A DNA stretch of 28,179 bases from UBA1431 sp049324235 (GTDB taxonomy: Bacteria; Bacillota; Clostridia; Christensenellales; UBA1431). The stretch spans positions 1 to 28,179 of the forward strand of contig JBMOLJ010000119.1 in the NCBI GenBank assembly GCA_049324235.1, read 5' to 3'. Positions 14,283-21,972 of the stretch are shown here, in pieces (the first letter of the stretch is position 1; each line of letters begins with the position of its first letter). The translations under genes were made by a program, and so were the position numbers. The notes under the pieces are model-generated. The model was not told where the DNA came from. It saw only the letters and a list, made by a program, of their open reading frames with translations, and did no database searches.

Positions 14283-15581
14283 ATGAGGCTTGTGCGTAGT
14301 AAAATCCTGAAAAAAGGCATTGGCTGCCTGATAGCGTTACTTTTTTTGTCCGTTATGCTCGATGCCCGGATGCAAAAGATCTTCGAGATGCCGGACCAGA
14401 TTACCCTTGAACAGGGCGAACAAAAGACACTGGATTTTCAGTTGCCGTTCAGCGCGACGATAGAGGGCACGAGCGTCGATGTTTTAAAGTTCAACGGGGA
14501 GTCATTGAAAGAGAGTGCGCAGCTCCAACTGGGCCAGCCGGTGACAATACAGCCTGTTGGCACGGGCGCGGTGCGGCTCCGCATCAATGTGCTGGGGTTT
14601 ATCCCGATAAAAGAAGTGACCATACAGGTCGACAACGCCAGGAAGCTTATCGTGGGGGGGCAATCCGTTGGTGTAACGCTTTATACGAAAGGCGCGCTTG
14701 TCGTGGGCGCGTCGGAATTGATCGACGCACAGGGTAAAGTCTGCAACCCCGCGCAGGAGGCGGATGTTTTGCCGGGGGATGTAATCATCCGCGCTAACGG
14801 CATAGAGATCAAAAACGCGGACCATCTGTCACAGATCATCAACGAAATGAAGAATGAGCGGATGGAGCTTTTGATCCTGCGCGACGGAGAAGCCTTAACG
14901 CGAAGCGTTCAGGCGGTACGTGACTATCAGGATGGCAAGTACCGCCTGGGTATCTGGGTGCGCGATTCGACGGCAGGCGTCGGGACGCTGACCTTCTATG
15001 ACCCGACCACGAAAAAATTCGGCAGCCTGGGACATGCCATCACGGATGTGGATACGCATACGAATTTAAGCGTAAAGGAAGGCGAAATATTCCATTCCAC
15101 AATTATTGACGTACGGCAGGGTGTACGCGGAAAGCCCGGCGAGTTGCAGGGGAACTTCGATGATACACAAAACAACGTAATGGGCCGATTGGAAAGCAAT
15201 ACGGAGTACGGGATTTTCGGCACGCTTTATGAGCCGCTCGAAAATGAGTTATATCCGAGCCCGCTCCCCGCTGCTAAAAAGGAAGAAGTGGAAACAGGAC
15301 CGGCCAAGCTGCTCACAACCGTCGACGACACCGGAATGAAGGAATATGACTGTGAGATCATCAGGGTAAACAGGCAGGACAAGCCGTCCACGAAGGGAAT
15401 GGTAATAAAAATAACGGATCCCAAATTGCTGGACCGCACGGGAGGGATTGTTCAGGGCATGAGCGGAAGCCCCATATTGCAAAACGGAAAGATTGTCGGC
15501 GCCTTGACGCATGTGTTTGTAAACGATCCGACACAAGGGTATGCCGTCTTTATAGAATGGATGCTTGCACAAACGGGATAA
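14283..15581 (+). CDS. spoIVB: SpoIVB serine peptidase (PDZ domain)
   Basis: Forespore-secreted serine protease that cleaves SpoIVFA and so triggers pro-sigmaK processing in B. subtilis. The 432 residues include an N-terminal signal/anchor helix (about 12-27), a beta-rich region, a PDZ domain (about 125-210, with VLPGDVIIRANGIEI) and the S55 peptidase domain. The catalytic pair is visible: His251 in FGSLGHAITD and Ser394 in IVQGMSGSPIL. Both match the family motifs, so the enzyme should be active. A ribosome-binding site AAAGG lies five bases before the ATG; a GTG at 14292 is an alternative. It lies directly upstream of spo0A, as in most spore formers. Confidence 0.96.
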   Translation: MRLVRSKILKKGIGCLIALLFLSVMLDARMQKIFEMPDQITLEQGEQKTLDFQLPFSATIEGTSVDVLKFNGESLKESAQLQLGQPVTIQPVGTGAVRLRINVLGFIPIKEVTIQVDNARKLIVGGQSVGVTLYTKGALVVGASELIDAQGKVCNPAQEADVLPGDVIIRANGIEIKNADHLSQIINEMKNERMELLILRDGEALTRSVQAVRDYQDGKYRLGIWVRDSTAGVGTLTFYDPTTKKFGSLGHAITDVDTHTNLSVKEGEIFHSTIIDVRQGVRGKPGELQGNFDDTQNNVMGRLESNTEYGIFGTLYEPLENELYPSPLPAAKKEEVETGPAKLLTTVDDTGMKEYDCEIIRVNRQDKPSTKGMVIKITDPKLLDRTGGIVQGMSGSPILQNGKIVGALTHVFVNDPTQGYAVFIEWMLAQTG

Positions 15582-15636
15582 CAGGATAAACGGTTTTCTC
15601 AAATTATGGAAAATAGTATTATGGTGGTGTGAACGG

Positions 15637-16425
15637 ATGTTGAAACCGATTCGGATAGTAATTGCGGACGACAACAGGGAGTATTGCGAATTATTTGCAA
15701 CCCACTGCTCAAAACTGGAAAACGTCGAAATAGCCGCAATAGCCTTTGACGGGGAATCGGCTGTACGCGCGATTGAAAAGCATCAGCCCACCGTAGTGAT
15801 TTTAGATATCATCATGTCGCAATTGGACGGCCTTGGCGTGATGGAACGGGTAAACGGGATGAAGCTGAAGAATAAACCCAAGTTCATTGTTGTTTCCGCC
15901 CTCGCTTTGGACAGGGTCACGCAAATGGCCGTTGATCTTGGCGCCGAATACTATTTTGTCAAACCTTTCGATTTTTCCCTGATCATCCAGCGCATACTGG
16001 AGCTTTGCGGCAGTACGCAGGTTCTTCCTGATAAACGCGTCCGTACAATCCGTTCATTTGATGAGAATAACATAAGATCCGAATCGGTTGAGGCCATGGT
16101 TACGGTTGCTATCCAGCGTATCGGCATCCCGCCCCATATCCGCGGCTACCAGTATGTGCGCGATGCGATCCTGATGGTGGTGCATGATATGTCCCTGCTT
16201 AAAGCGGTGACAACGCAACTGTATCCGCGTATCGCCGCGAAGTACGACACGCTTCCGACGCGTGTCGAAAGAGCGCTGAGGCACGCCATTGAGGTTGCCT
16301 GGACGCGCGGCGACATGGAGGCGATCCAGGAATATTTCGGGTTTACGGTAAATTCCGAGAAAGGGAAGCCGACCAACAGCGAATTTATCGCGATGATCGC
16401 GGACCGCATCAAAATCTGCATGTAG
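15637..16425 (+). CDS. spo0A: Sporulation master regulator Spo0A
   Basis: Response regulator that commits the cell to sporulation. At 262 residues it has normal length. Receiver domain: acidic pocket Asp11/Asp12, phospho-acceptor Asp57 (VVILDIIMSQLDG), Ser87 in the Thr/Ser position and Lys109 (FVKPFD). The residue after DIIM is Ser rather than the usual Pro. The C-terminal sigma-interacting DNA-binding domain starts around residue 145 and contains the near-invariant TRVERALRHAIEVAW recognition region and GKPTNSEFIAMIAD. I start at the ATG at 15637 (MLKPIRIVIADDN); a longer frame begins upstream but has no site. It lies 55 bases after spoIVB. I saw no convincing sigmaH or 0A-box promoter in that gap. 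Confidence 0.97.
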   Translation: MLKPIRIVIADDNREYCELFATHCSKLENVEIAAIAFDGESAVRAIEKHQPTVVILDIIMSQLDGLGVMERVNGMKLKNKPKFIVVSALALDRVTQMAVDLGAEYYFVKPFDFSLIIQRILELCGSTQVLPDKRVRTIRSFDENNIRSESVEAMVTVAIQRIGIPPHIRGYQYVRDAILMVVHDMSLLKAVTTQLYPRIAAKYDTLPTRVERALRHAIEVAWTRGDMEAIQEYFGFTVNSEKGKPTNSEFIAMIADRIKICM

Positions 16426-16467
16426 CGAAACGGTGTTGCAGGAAAAGGCCCGGCATATTTGCGCCCG

Positions 16468-16509
16468 CCTCCGCATAGCTTGTATCAATCCACGATACGG
16501 TTGCGGAGG
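16468..16509 (+). promoter_or_regulatory. Hairpin sequestering the spoIIM ribosome-binding site
   Basis: CCTCCGCA (16468-16475) is perfectly complementary to TGCGGAGG (16502-16509), which contains the spoIIM Shine-Dalgarno sequence GGAGGG (16505-16510). Inside, GTATC (16482-16486) pairs with GATAC (16494-16498), extended by a T-G pair, around loop 16487-16493. The stem would block ribosome access in the free RNA. Confidence 0.6.
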
Positions 16510-16516
16510 GATGGAT

Positions 16517-17146
16517 TTGTCACCAAAGATAAAACGGAAGATATTTTCGCATTTCCAGGAGTACTTTTCCCGTTATCTTTTCCTGATTTTTTTATTCTTC
16601 ACAGGGGCGCTGTGCGGCGTTTTCTCGGTCTCGACGCTTTCGGAATTCGGACGGAATTCGTCTGTGGAATATACGGGTGCGCTTGTGCAGGGCTTGTCGC
16701 AAAGCATCCCGGATATCGGCGTCACTCTTCTCTGGTCTTTTCTGATCCGCGCTTGCAGCCTGGCATTCCTGTATGCGGGCGGAATCCTCTGCATCGGTAC
16801 GATCGCGTCGTTTTTGTATATGCTGTGCTTCGGCTTCTCCATGGGCTTTACCGTCACCCTGTTTTTTCACAGCATCGGATGGAAAGCGGTATTCATACTC
16901 TTTGGCGCACTTTTGCCCGGGGTTTATATCTTTGCCGTGTACCTGTACGCCTCGATCCTGTCCATGCTGTCCAGCCGGACACTGCGGCAGGAAATCATGA
17001 AACGGCAGCGGCTCTCGCTAAGGGAAAGAGCGCGAAAAGTATCAGCCGGTTGGCTGCCCGTTTCAGCGGCAGCACTCGCCGGGATTTTGCTCGAAAGCCT
17101 GGTCTCGCCTATCCTGATGCATTTTTTTGCCAGAATCCTTGTTTGA
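16517..17146 (+). CDS. spoIIM: Stage II sporulation protein M
   Basis: Membrane component of the SpoIID-SpoIIM-SpoIIP peptidoglycan-remodelling complex that drives engulfment of the forespore. The protein has 209 residues from the TTG at 16517 (MSPKIKRKIFSHFQEYFSR), chosen because GGAGGG (16505-16510) is six bases upstream; the ATG at 16511 touches that site. A basic N-terminus is followed by about five hydrophobic segments, beginning YLFLIFLFFTGALCGVF and continuing through ILCIGTIASFLYMLCFG, FGALLPGVYIFAVYLYASIL and the C-terminal AAALAGILLESLVSPIL. The pattern is that of the SpoIIM/DUF95 superfamily. The spo0A-spoIIM-deoB neighbourhood matches other spore formers. Confidence 0.88.
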   Translation: MSPKIKRKIFSHFQEYFSRYLFLIFLFFTGALCGVFSVSTLSEFGRNSSVEYTGALVQGLSQSIPDIGVTLLWSFLIRACSLAFLYAGGILCIGTIASFLYMLCFGFSMGFTVTLFFHSIGWKAVFILFGALLPGVYIFAVYLYASILSMLSSRTLRQEIMKRQRLSLRERARKVSAGWLPVSAAALAGILLESLVSPILMHFFARILV

Positions 17147-17182
17147 AGGCAAACATTACATTCCAACACGAATGATTTGGGG

Positions 17183-17188
17183 TATAAT
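17183..17188 (+). promoter_or_regulatory. Candidate -10 box upstream of deoB
   Basis: A perfect TATAAT sits 17 bases before the deoB start, in the 59-base gap after spoIIM. The best partner at correct spacing (TTCCAA, 17161-17166, 16 bases) is weak, so promoter activity is uncertain. Confidence 0.4.
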
Positions 17189-17205
17189 AAGAACAGGTGA
17201 AATGA

Positions 17206-18384
17206 ATGTATAAAAAAGCATGCATACTCGTAATGGACAGTGTGGGAATAGGAGCTTTGCCGGATGCCGCCCTGTTCGGCGACCAGGGGTCGGACACGTT
17301 GGGGGGCATTATCAAACGTTTTGGCGATTTGAAAATACCCCACCTGTTAAGGCTTGGGATTGCGAACATAGACGGCGTTTCGTTTGCGCATCTGAAGCAA
17401 AAGGATGTTATCGGCAGTTATGGCCGCGCAATCGAAAAATTTGCAGGGAAGGATACCACCGGCGGTCACTGGGAAATCGCCGGGCTGCAGCTTGAAAAGC
17501 CTTTTCCGACTTATCCGCACGGTTTCCCCAAAGAAGTGCTCGAACCGTTTATGGCGCGCACCGGGCGCGGGATACTGGGCAACTGCGTGGCGTCGGGTAC
17601 GGAAATCATTGCACGGCTTGGGGAAGAACACCTAAAAACCGGAAAGCTGATCGTTTATACTTCGGCGGACAGCGTGTTTCAGATTGCCATGCACGAAGAA
17701 ATCATACCGCTTGAAGAGCAGATACATATCGGCAAAACAGCGCGGGAAATCCTCCAGGGCGACCATCCGGTGGGCCGCGTGATCATCCGCCCGTTCGTGG
17801 GGGAGGCGGGGAGCTTTAAGCGGACAACCAACCGCAGGGATTTTTCACTTCCGCCGACCGGACCGACGATACTGGATGCGGTTTTTCAGGCGGGCATGGA
17901 GGTTGCGGCCGTGGGGAAAATCGAAGACATTTTCAATTTCAGAGGAATAACGCGCTCCAACCATACCCCCAGCAACGACGAGGGGATCAAGGCAACCATC
18001 GCATATTTGAAAGAGCCATTTTCCGGCCTGGTTTTCACCAATCTCGTCGACTTTGATACGCTCTATGGGCACCGGAACGATATAGAAGGGTATGCAAGGG
18101 CGATTGAAGCATTTGACATGCAGATTCCGGCTATCCTTAATGCCCTGGGGGACGAAGACCTGCTGATTATAACCTCCGACCATGGCTGCGACCCGTCAAC
18201 AACGCAAAGCACGGACCATTCACGCGAATATATTCCCCTGCTGGCCGTTGGCAAAAGCGTCCGCGCCGGAATAAACCTGGGGACGCGCGAGACATTCTCT
18301 GATATTGCCGCGACAGTGATCGACTGGCTCGGGCTTGCGCCGTGGCCGGTCGGCGCCTCGTTTATTCGGGATATAAAAAGGTAA
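17206..18384 (+). CDS. deoB: Phosphopentomutase
   Basis: Interconverts ribose-1-phosphate/deoxyribose-1-phosphate and the 5-phosphates, linking nucleoside salvage to the pentose phosphate pathway. The 392 residues are full length. Alkaline-phosphatase-superfamily metal ligands are visible: Asp11 (VMDSVGIGALPD), the phospho-acceptor Thr region GKDTTGGHWEIAGL, then LVDFDTLYGHRND, and the C-terminal TSDHGCDPSTTQSTDHSRE block. AGGTGA (17195-17200) is five bases from the ATG. In B. subtilis the corresponding gene (drm) precedes punA and dacF; here punA is absent between deoB and the dacF-like gene. Confidence 0.97.
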   Translation: MYKKACILVMDSVGIGALPDAALFGDQGSDTLGGIIKRFGDLKIPHLLRLGIANIDGVSFAHLKQKDVIGSYGRAIEKFAGKDTTGGHWEIAGLQLEKPFPTYPHGFPKEVLEPFMARTGRGILGNCVASGTEIIARLGEEHLKTGKLIVYTSADSVFQIAMHEEIIPLEEQIHIGKTAREILQGDHPVGRVIIRPFVGEAGSFKRTTNRRDFSLPPTGPTILDAVFQAGMEVAAVGKIEDIFNFRGITRSNHTPSNDEGIKATIAYLKEPFSGLVFTNLVDFDTLYGHRNDIEGYARAIEAFDMQIPAILNALGDEDLLIITSDHGCDPSTTQSTDHSREYIPLLAVGKSVRAGINLGTRETFSDIAATVIDWLGLAPWPVGASFIRDIKR

Positions 18385-18470
18385 TTTTTGAAAACCATAT
18401 TTTTGCGTTATGCATATTGCTCCCTGTGTATGTGGAAAACTAAGTCAAACCGCTACGGGGAGTGATTATT

Positions 18471-19649
18471 TTGTTCAGGAAATTCAAGATAGTCGGTACA
18501 TTCATTTTATGCGCGATGCTGATTCCGTCCGCTGCTGTGCAGGCGGTTGGGTCTGAGACGGCAAATGCGACCTCCATAACCGTTTCATCTCCGGCTGCAG
18601 TCGTAATGGACAGCGGGACCGGACAGATCATCTATGAAAAGAATGCCGACGAAAAACGCATGGTAAGCACGGTTGCGAAAACCATGTCGTTGTTGTTGTT
18701 CGCACAGGCGCTTGACAATGGTGAGTGGACGCCGGATACTCAGGTTCAGGTCAGCGAGAACGCCGCAAAACAGGGCGGCTCCACCGCGTTTTTGGATAAC
18801 GGCGCAAAGTACAGGGCGGAAGACCTTTTGAAGGCAGTATGCATGACGTCGGCAAACGATGCCTGCATGGCCCTGGCTGAGAAGCTTGCCGGAACCGAGG
18901 AAGCCTTCGTCCAGCGCATGAATGCATGCGCTGCCGATCTGGGGGTAACCGGCGCGTCGTTCAATAGCTGCACGGGTTTTGCCGATGAGAATACAAAGTT
19001 CTCCGCAAAACAGATTGCTACTATCGCGTGCGAACTTGCAAAGCATTCGCGCATTCTGCAGTACGGCGATAACTGGATGTATACGCTTGTACATCCGGGA
19101 GGCAGAAAAACAGAGCTGACCAACACGAACCGGCTTATACGGTCGTACAGCGACTGCGACGGGCTGCAGACCGGTTCTAATGCAAATGCGGGCTATTGCA
19201 TGGCTGCAACGGCCAGACGCTCGGGCATGCGGCTCATCTGCGTGGTGCTGGGCGCAAACGATTCGGCTGCGCGGCAGCAGGACGCAACCAATCTGTTCGA
19301 GTACGGGTTTGCGAATTTCACTTCATTGAAAATCGTACGCAAGGGCGAGATCGTTCAGCGTAATGTTCCGGTTGAGGGCGGCGTCGTAAACCAGACGAAC
19401 GTGGTGAGCACGAATGATGTTACGGTGCTGGTCCCCAAGGGAACAGAGAACGAGCTGACCAAGGAGGTTACGCTCAACAACACGTTGACGGCGCCGGTCA
19501 AAGCGGGCAACGACATTGGCAAAGTCGAGATCAAGCAGGGTGATAAAGTGCTGGCCAACGCGCCTGTGACGGTCAAGGAGGACATTGAATCAAGCACGCT
19601 CATGTATTATATCAGAGCACTGATACGCGATTGGATCAAGCTTTTTTAA
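18471..19649 (+). CDS. DacF-like D-Ala-D-Ala carboxypeptidase homologue with altered catalytic motifs
   Basis: Peptidase S11 / penicillin-binding-protein fold, 392 residues, with a signal peptide (hydrophobic residues 8-24) and the usual C-terminal beta domain and amphipathic anchor (YYIRALIRDWIKLF). It occupies the dacF position after deoB. Aligned without gaps to the intact DacB in this window, the SxxK nucleophile becomes Thr67 (TVAK, Lys70 retained), SxN is kept as SAN (127-129), and KTG is replaced by QTG (233-235). Loss of both Ser and the KTG Lys suggests little or no carboxypeptidase activity, perhaps a regulatory or peptidoglycan-binding role. The frame is intact with no stop or shift. 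The start is the TTG at 18471, eight bases after GGGGAG; a GTG at 18462 overlaps that site. Confidence 0.88.
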   Translation: MFRKFKIVGTFILCAMLIPSAAVQAVGSETANATSITVSSPAAVVMDSGTGQIIYEKNADEKRMVSTVAKTMSLLLFAQALDNGEWTPDTQVQVSENAAKQGGSTAFLDNGAKYRAEDLLKAVCMTSANDACMALAEKLAGTEEAFVQRMNACAADLGVTGASFNSCTGFADENTKFSAKQIATIACELAKHSRILQYGDNWMYTLVHPGGRKTELTNTNRLIRSYSDCDGLQTGSNANAGYCMAATARRSGMRLICVVLGANDSAARQQDATNLFEYGFANFTSLKIVRKGEIVQRNVPVEGGVVNQTNVVSTNDVTVLVPKGTENELTKEVTLNNTLTAPVKAGNDIGKVEIKQGDKVLANAPVTVKEDIESSTLMYYIRALIRDWIKLF

Positions 19650-19673
19650 GCCTTCCCCTGCATACTCAAATCA

Positions 19674-19703
19674 AGCGCCCGGCATTTGATGCCGGGCGCT
19701 TTG
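19674..19703 (+). terminator. Strong hairpin after the dacF-like gene
   Basis: Perfect 12-bp stem, 19674-19685 with 19689-19700 (AGCGCCCGGCAT arm), with a TTG loop. Only a short T run follows, so termination may be partial or factor-assisted. It separates the dacF-like gene from the promoter of the next unit. Confidence 0.65.
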
Positions 19704-19767
19704 CATGCATATCGCCGCGAGACCTGCCCCTAAATCAAACAAAACAGGAAAAGAATGGTGCGCATCC

Positions 19768-19796
19768 TTGCTATGCACACGGGCGTAGGCTATAAT
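19768..19796 (+). promoter_or_regulatory. SigmaA promoter for the M50-scpA-scpB unit
   Basis: TTGCTA (19768-19773), 17-base spacer, TATAAT (19791-19796), located 42 bases before the peptidase start and just after a terminator-type hairpin. Confidence 0.7.
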
Positions 19797-19837
19797 GAAA
19801 AGCAAATGGGCGCAAAAAGCGAAAAAGGGGAAAATGC

Positions 19838-20461
19838 ATGCTCACATCGGGAATAGATTTTTTCAGCATACTGTGTTCGTTGCCGGCAATCCTGCTGGCA
19901 CTCTCCTTCCACGAATTCTCCCATGCCTTCGTTGCAAACAGGCTCGGGGACGACACGGCCAGGATGATGGGCCGGCTTACGATGGACCCGATCAAGCATA
20001 TCGACCCAATCGGCTTCCTTATGCTGCTTGTTGTCGGGTGGGGCTGGGCAAAGCCTGTTCCCATCAACCCCAGAAAATTTAAAAAGCTACGAAGGGACGA
20101 AATCCTTGTATCGCTTGCCGGACCTGCATCCAACCTCATTCTGGCAATAGTTGCCTTTGTTATCTTGTACACCGCCCATGCAGTTTTCGGCTTCTACAAT
20201 GAAATATTTGAAACGATTTTCTTGAATTTATATATATACAACGTCATTTTCATGATTTTCAATCTGCTGCCTGTTCCGCCGCTGGACGGGTATCATATTT
20301 TCAAAAACGTATTCTTCAAGGCTCTGCCCTATAAGTTTTTCGCAGCATATGAGCAATACGGCATGTTCGTTCTGATTGCGCTTGTTTTGACCGGTGCTGT
20401 CTCGGGAGTCCTCAGAACCGTAGTGGGATGGTTCTACTCGATCTACGTGCTCTTTACATGA
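19838..20461 (+). CDS. Site-2 protease family (M50) zinc metallopeptidase
   Basis: Intramembrane metalloprotease of the short, soil-type Rce/YwhC-like branch (207 residues, no PDZ domain). The zinc motif HEFSH (His25, Glu26, His29) lies in the first hydrophobic segment, and the third ligand is in NLLPVPPLDGYHIF (Asp150). Other signature pieces are GRLTMDPIKHIDPIG, WGWAKPVPINPRKF and LAGPASNLILA. About four to five membrane segments are apparent. The substrate is unknown; related SpoIVFB processes pro-sigmaK, but this family is found in all Firmicutes next to scpA/scpB and should not be equated with SpoIVFB. The ATG at 19838 follows AAAAGGGG by about six bases. scpA starts 12 bases downstream. 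Confidence 0.92.
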   Translation: MLTSGIDFFSILCSLPAILLALSFHEFSHAFVANRLGDDTARMMGRLTMDPIKHIDPIGFLMLLVVGWGWAKPVPINPRKFKKLRRDEILVSLAGPASNLILAIVAFVILYTAHAVFGFYNEIFETIFLNLYIYNVIFMIFNLLPVPPLDGYHIFKNVFFKALPYKFFAAYEQYGMFVLIALVLTGAVSGVLRTVVGWFYSIYVLFT

Positions 20462-20473
20462 GTAGGTGCATAT

Positions 20474-21211
20474 ATGGCTTACAGCATTAAACTCGAGCAG
20501 TTCGAAGGCCCGTTTGACCTTTTATTGCATCTGATTGACAAGCAGGAAGTCGCTGTTGAAGAAATATTTGTTTCCAGTATAACAGAGCAATTCCTTTCGT
20601 GCATCGAAGGCATATCCATGGACATGGATACCGCAAGCGATTTTCTCACCATGGCCGCCACCCTGCTTTATATCAAGTCGCGCGCGCTGCTGCCAAAACC
20701 GCCGAAGCAATCGCCTGAGGAACAGGAAGAGGATCCGCAGGAGGCGCTCATCCGCAGGCTGAACGAATACCGCACCTATAAACAGCTGTGCGAGGCCCTG
20801 CGCGAACACGAACAGGCGGCGCTGGGACGCTACTTTAAGCTCCCGGAAGAAACCTTTTTGGGCAGGAAGGATATTGAGCTTACCGGTGTGGATGTGGACG
20901 CGTTGATGGGTGCGTTCGTTTCAGTGCTGCAGCGCGAGAAACCGCAGGCAGCCCAGCCTATTGTACGCGAGATACGCAGGGAAGAAATAACGGTCGTGCA
21001 GCGCATGCAGTTTATTATCGGGCGGCTGGCCGGAAGAAAAAGAGTATCGTTTGACGAGCTTTTTCAGAAGGACGCTACCCGTATGGAATATATCATGACG
21101 TTTGTCGCCCTTTTGGAACTTATGCATGAGAATACGGTCACTGCCGTGCAGGAAGGCCACCGCGCAAAGATTTTTATTGTGAGGCGGACACGAAAGAGAA
21201 TGGAAGTATAA
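20474..21211 (+). CDS. scpA: Segregation and condensation protein A (kleisin)
   Basis: Kleisin subunit that closes the SMC ring for chromosome condensation and segregation. At 245 residues it has family length. The N-terminal signature is IKLEQFEGPFDLLLHLIDKQ with SITEQFLSCIEG, then ASDFLTMAATLLYIKSRALL, an acidic linker (EEQEEDPQEALIRRLNEYR) and a C-terminal winged-helix segment ending FVALLELMHENTVTAVQEG. It lies six bases upstream of scpB, the standard pairing, and is co-transcribed with the upstream metallopeptidase. Confidence 0.97.
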   Translation: MAYSIKLEQFEGPFDLLLHLIDKQEVAVEEIFVSSITEQFLSCIEGISMDMDTASDFLTMAATLLYIKSRALLPKPPKQSPEEQEEDPQEALIRRLNEYRTYKQLCEALREHEQAALGRYFKLPEETFLGRKDIELTGVDVDALMGAFVSVLQREKPQAAQPIVREIRREEITVVQRMQFIIGRLAGRKRVSFDELFQKDATRMEYIMTFVALLELMHENTVTAVQEGHRAKIFIVRRTRKRMEV

Positions 21212-21217
21212 CACAGT

Positions 21218-21778
21218 ATGCAGGAAGCTGTCGATCTGAAAAATACACAGAATATATTCAATATCATTGAGGCTGTTTTATTCGTCGCCGGCGAGCCTGT
21301 TGCGCTGCAGGACATCGCACAAGCGCTTGAGCTTACCGAGCTTGAACTCATTCCCGTTATCGAGGAGATGGCAAAGTTCTACGCCCGGGAAAAACGCGGC
21401 ATACAACTGCTGTTTTTCAATAATAAGCTGCAGCTCTGCACGCATGAAATGTACGCGCCTTATATCCAGCGGCTGTTCCATACCGACACGCAGCTCACGC
21501 TGACGCAGGCAACGCTGGAAACGCTTTCGATCATCGCCTATAAGCAGCCGATTACGCGTTCGGAGATTGAGTCCGTGCGCGGTGTGAAATGCGATTATTC
21601 GATTTCCGTATTGACGGAACACGGCCTGATTCAGGAGGTAGGCCGAAAGGATACCGTCGGGCGGCCGAAACTGCTGGGCACAACCGATGCGTTTCTAAAG
21701 CATTTCGGGCTTTCGTCCCTTTCCGAGTTGCCGGCCCGTCCGCAATTGACGCAGGCAGACTCGCCAGATGAAGCATGA
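21218..21778 (+). CDS. scpB: Segregation and condensation protein B
   Basis: Winged-helix dimer that binds ScpA in the SMC complex. The 186 residues start MQEAVDLKNTQNIFNIIEAV with ALFVAGEPV-like sequence (AVLFVAGEPVALQDIAQALE). The conserved second winged-helix block is LTQATLETLSIIAYKQPITR followed by SEIESVRGVKCDYSISVL and VGRPKLLGTTDAFLKHFGL. It is full length and lies directly after scpA. It is followed by about 190 bases without a gene that contain an inverted repeat and a terminator. Confidence 0.96.
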   Translation: MQEAVDLKNTQNIFNIIEAVLFVAGEPVALQDIAQALELTELELIPVIEEMAKFYAREKRGIQLLFFNNKLQLCTHEMYAPYIQRLFHTDTQLTLTQATLETLSIIAYKQPITRSEIESVRGVKCDYSISVLTEHGLIQEVGRKDTVGRPKLLGTTDAFLKHFGLSSLSELPARPQLTQADSPDEA

Positions 21779-21801
21779 AACATGGAATTTTGACTGGTTT
21801 T

Positions 21802-21877
21802 GTCATTTCTGAAGGAGCAAAGCGACTGAAGAACCTTTTGCATTAATTATTGGATTCTTCGCTATGCTCAGAATGAC
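21802..21877. repeat. Imperfect inverted repeat, interspersed-repeat (MITE/REP-like) candidate
   Basis: The left arm begins GTCATTTCTGA (21802-21812) and runs to about 21835. The right arm (21852-21877), read on the other strand, gives GTCATTCTGAGCATAGCGAA followed by GAATCC. Both match the family of GTCATTCTGAGCGAAG-type repeats seen scattered between genes in various bacterial genomes. The arms differ by small indels. It lies in the gap after scpB, with no gene inside. Confidence 0.55.
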
Positions 21878-21900
21878 GGGCAGGATTTTCCGACAAATGT

Positions 21901-21929
21901 AGTATGCTAAGGCATGCTTTTTGTTTTTT
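21901..21929 (+). terminator. Intrinsic terminator after scpB
   Basis: AGTATGC (21901-21907) pairs with GCATGCT (21912-21918) around loop TAAG, followed by T-rich sequence (TTTT, G, TTTTTT to 21929). It ends the M50-scpA-scpB unit. Confidence 0.75.
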
Positions 21930-21972
21930 CGGGCACTCTAAATATGGAACAATCTGTATTTGGAGGGACATA

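Noticed and set aside
15581..15614. SigmaH promoter for spo0A (ACAGGATAA as a -35 match)
   Set aside because: The upstream box fits, but the only GAAT-like -10 (GAAA at 15609) is about four bases too far away.
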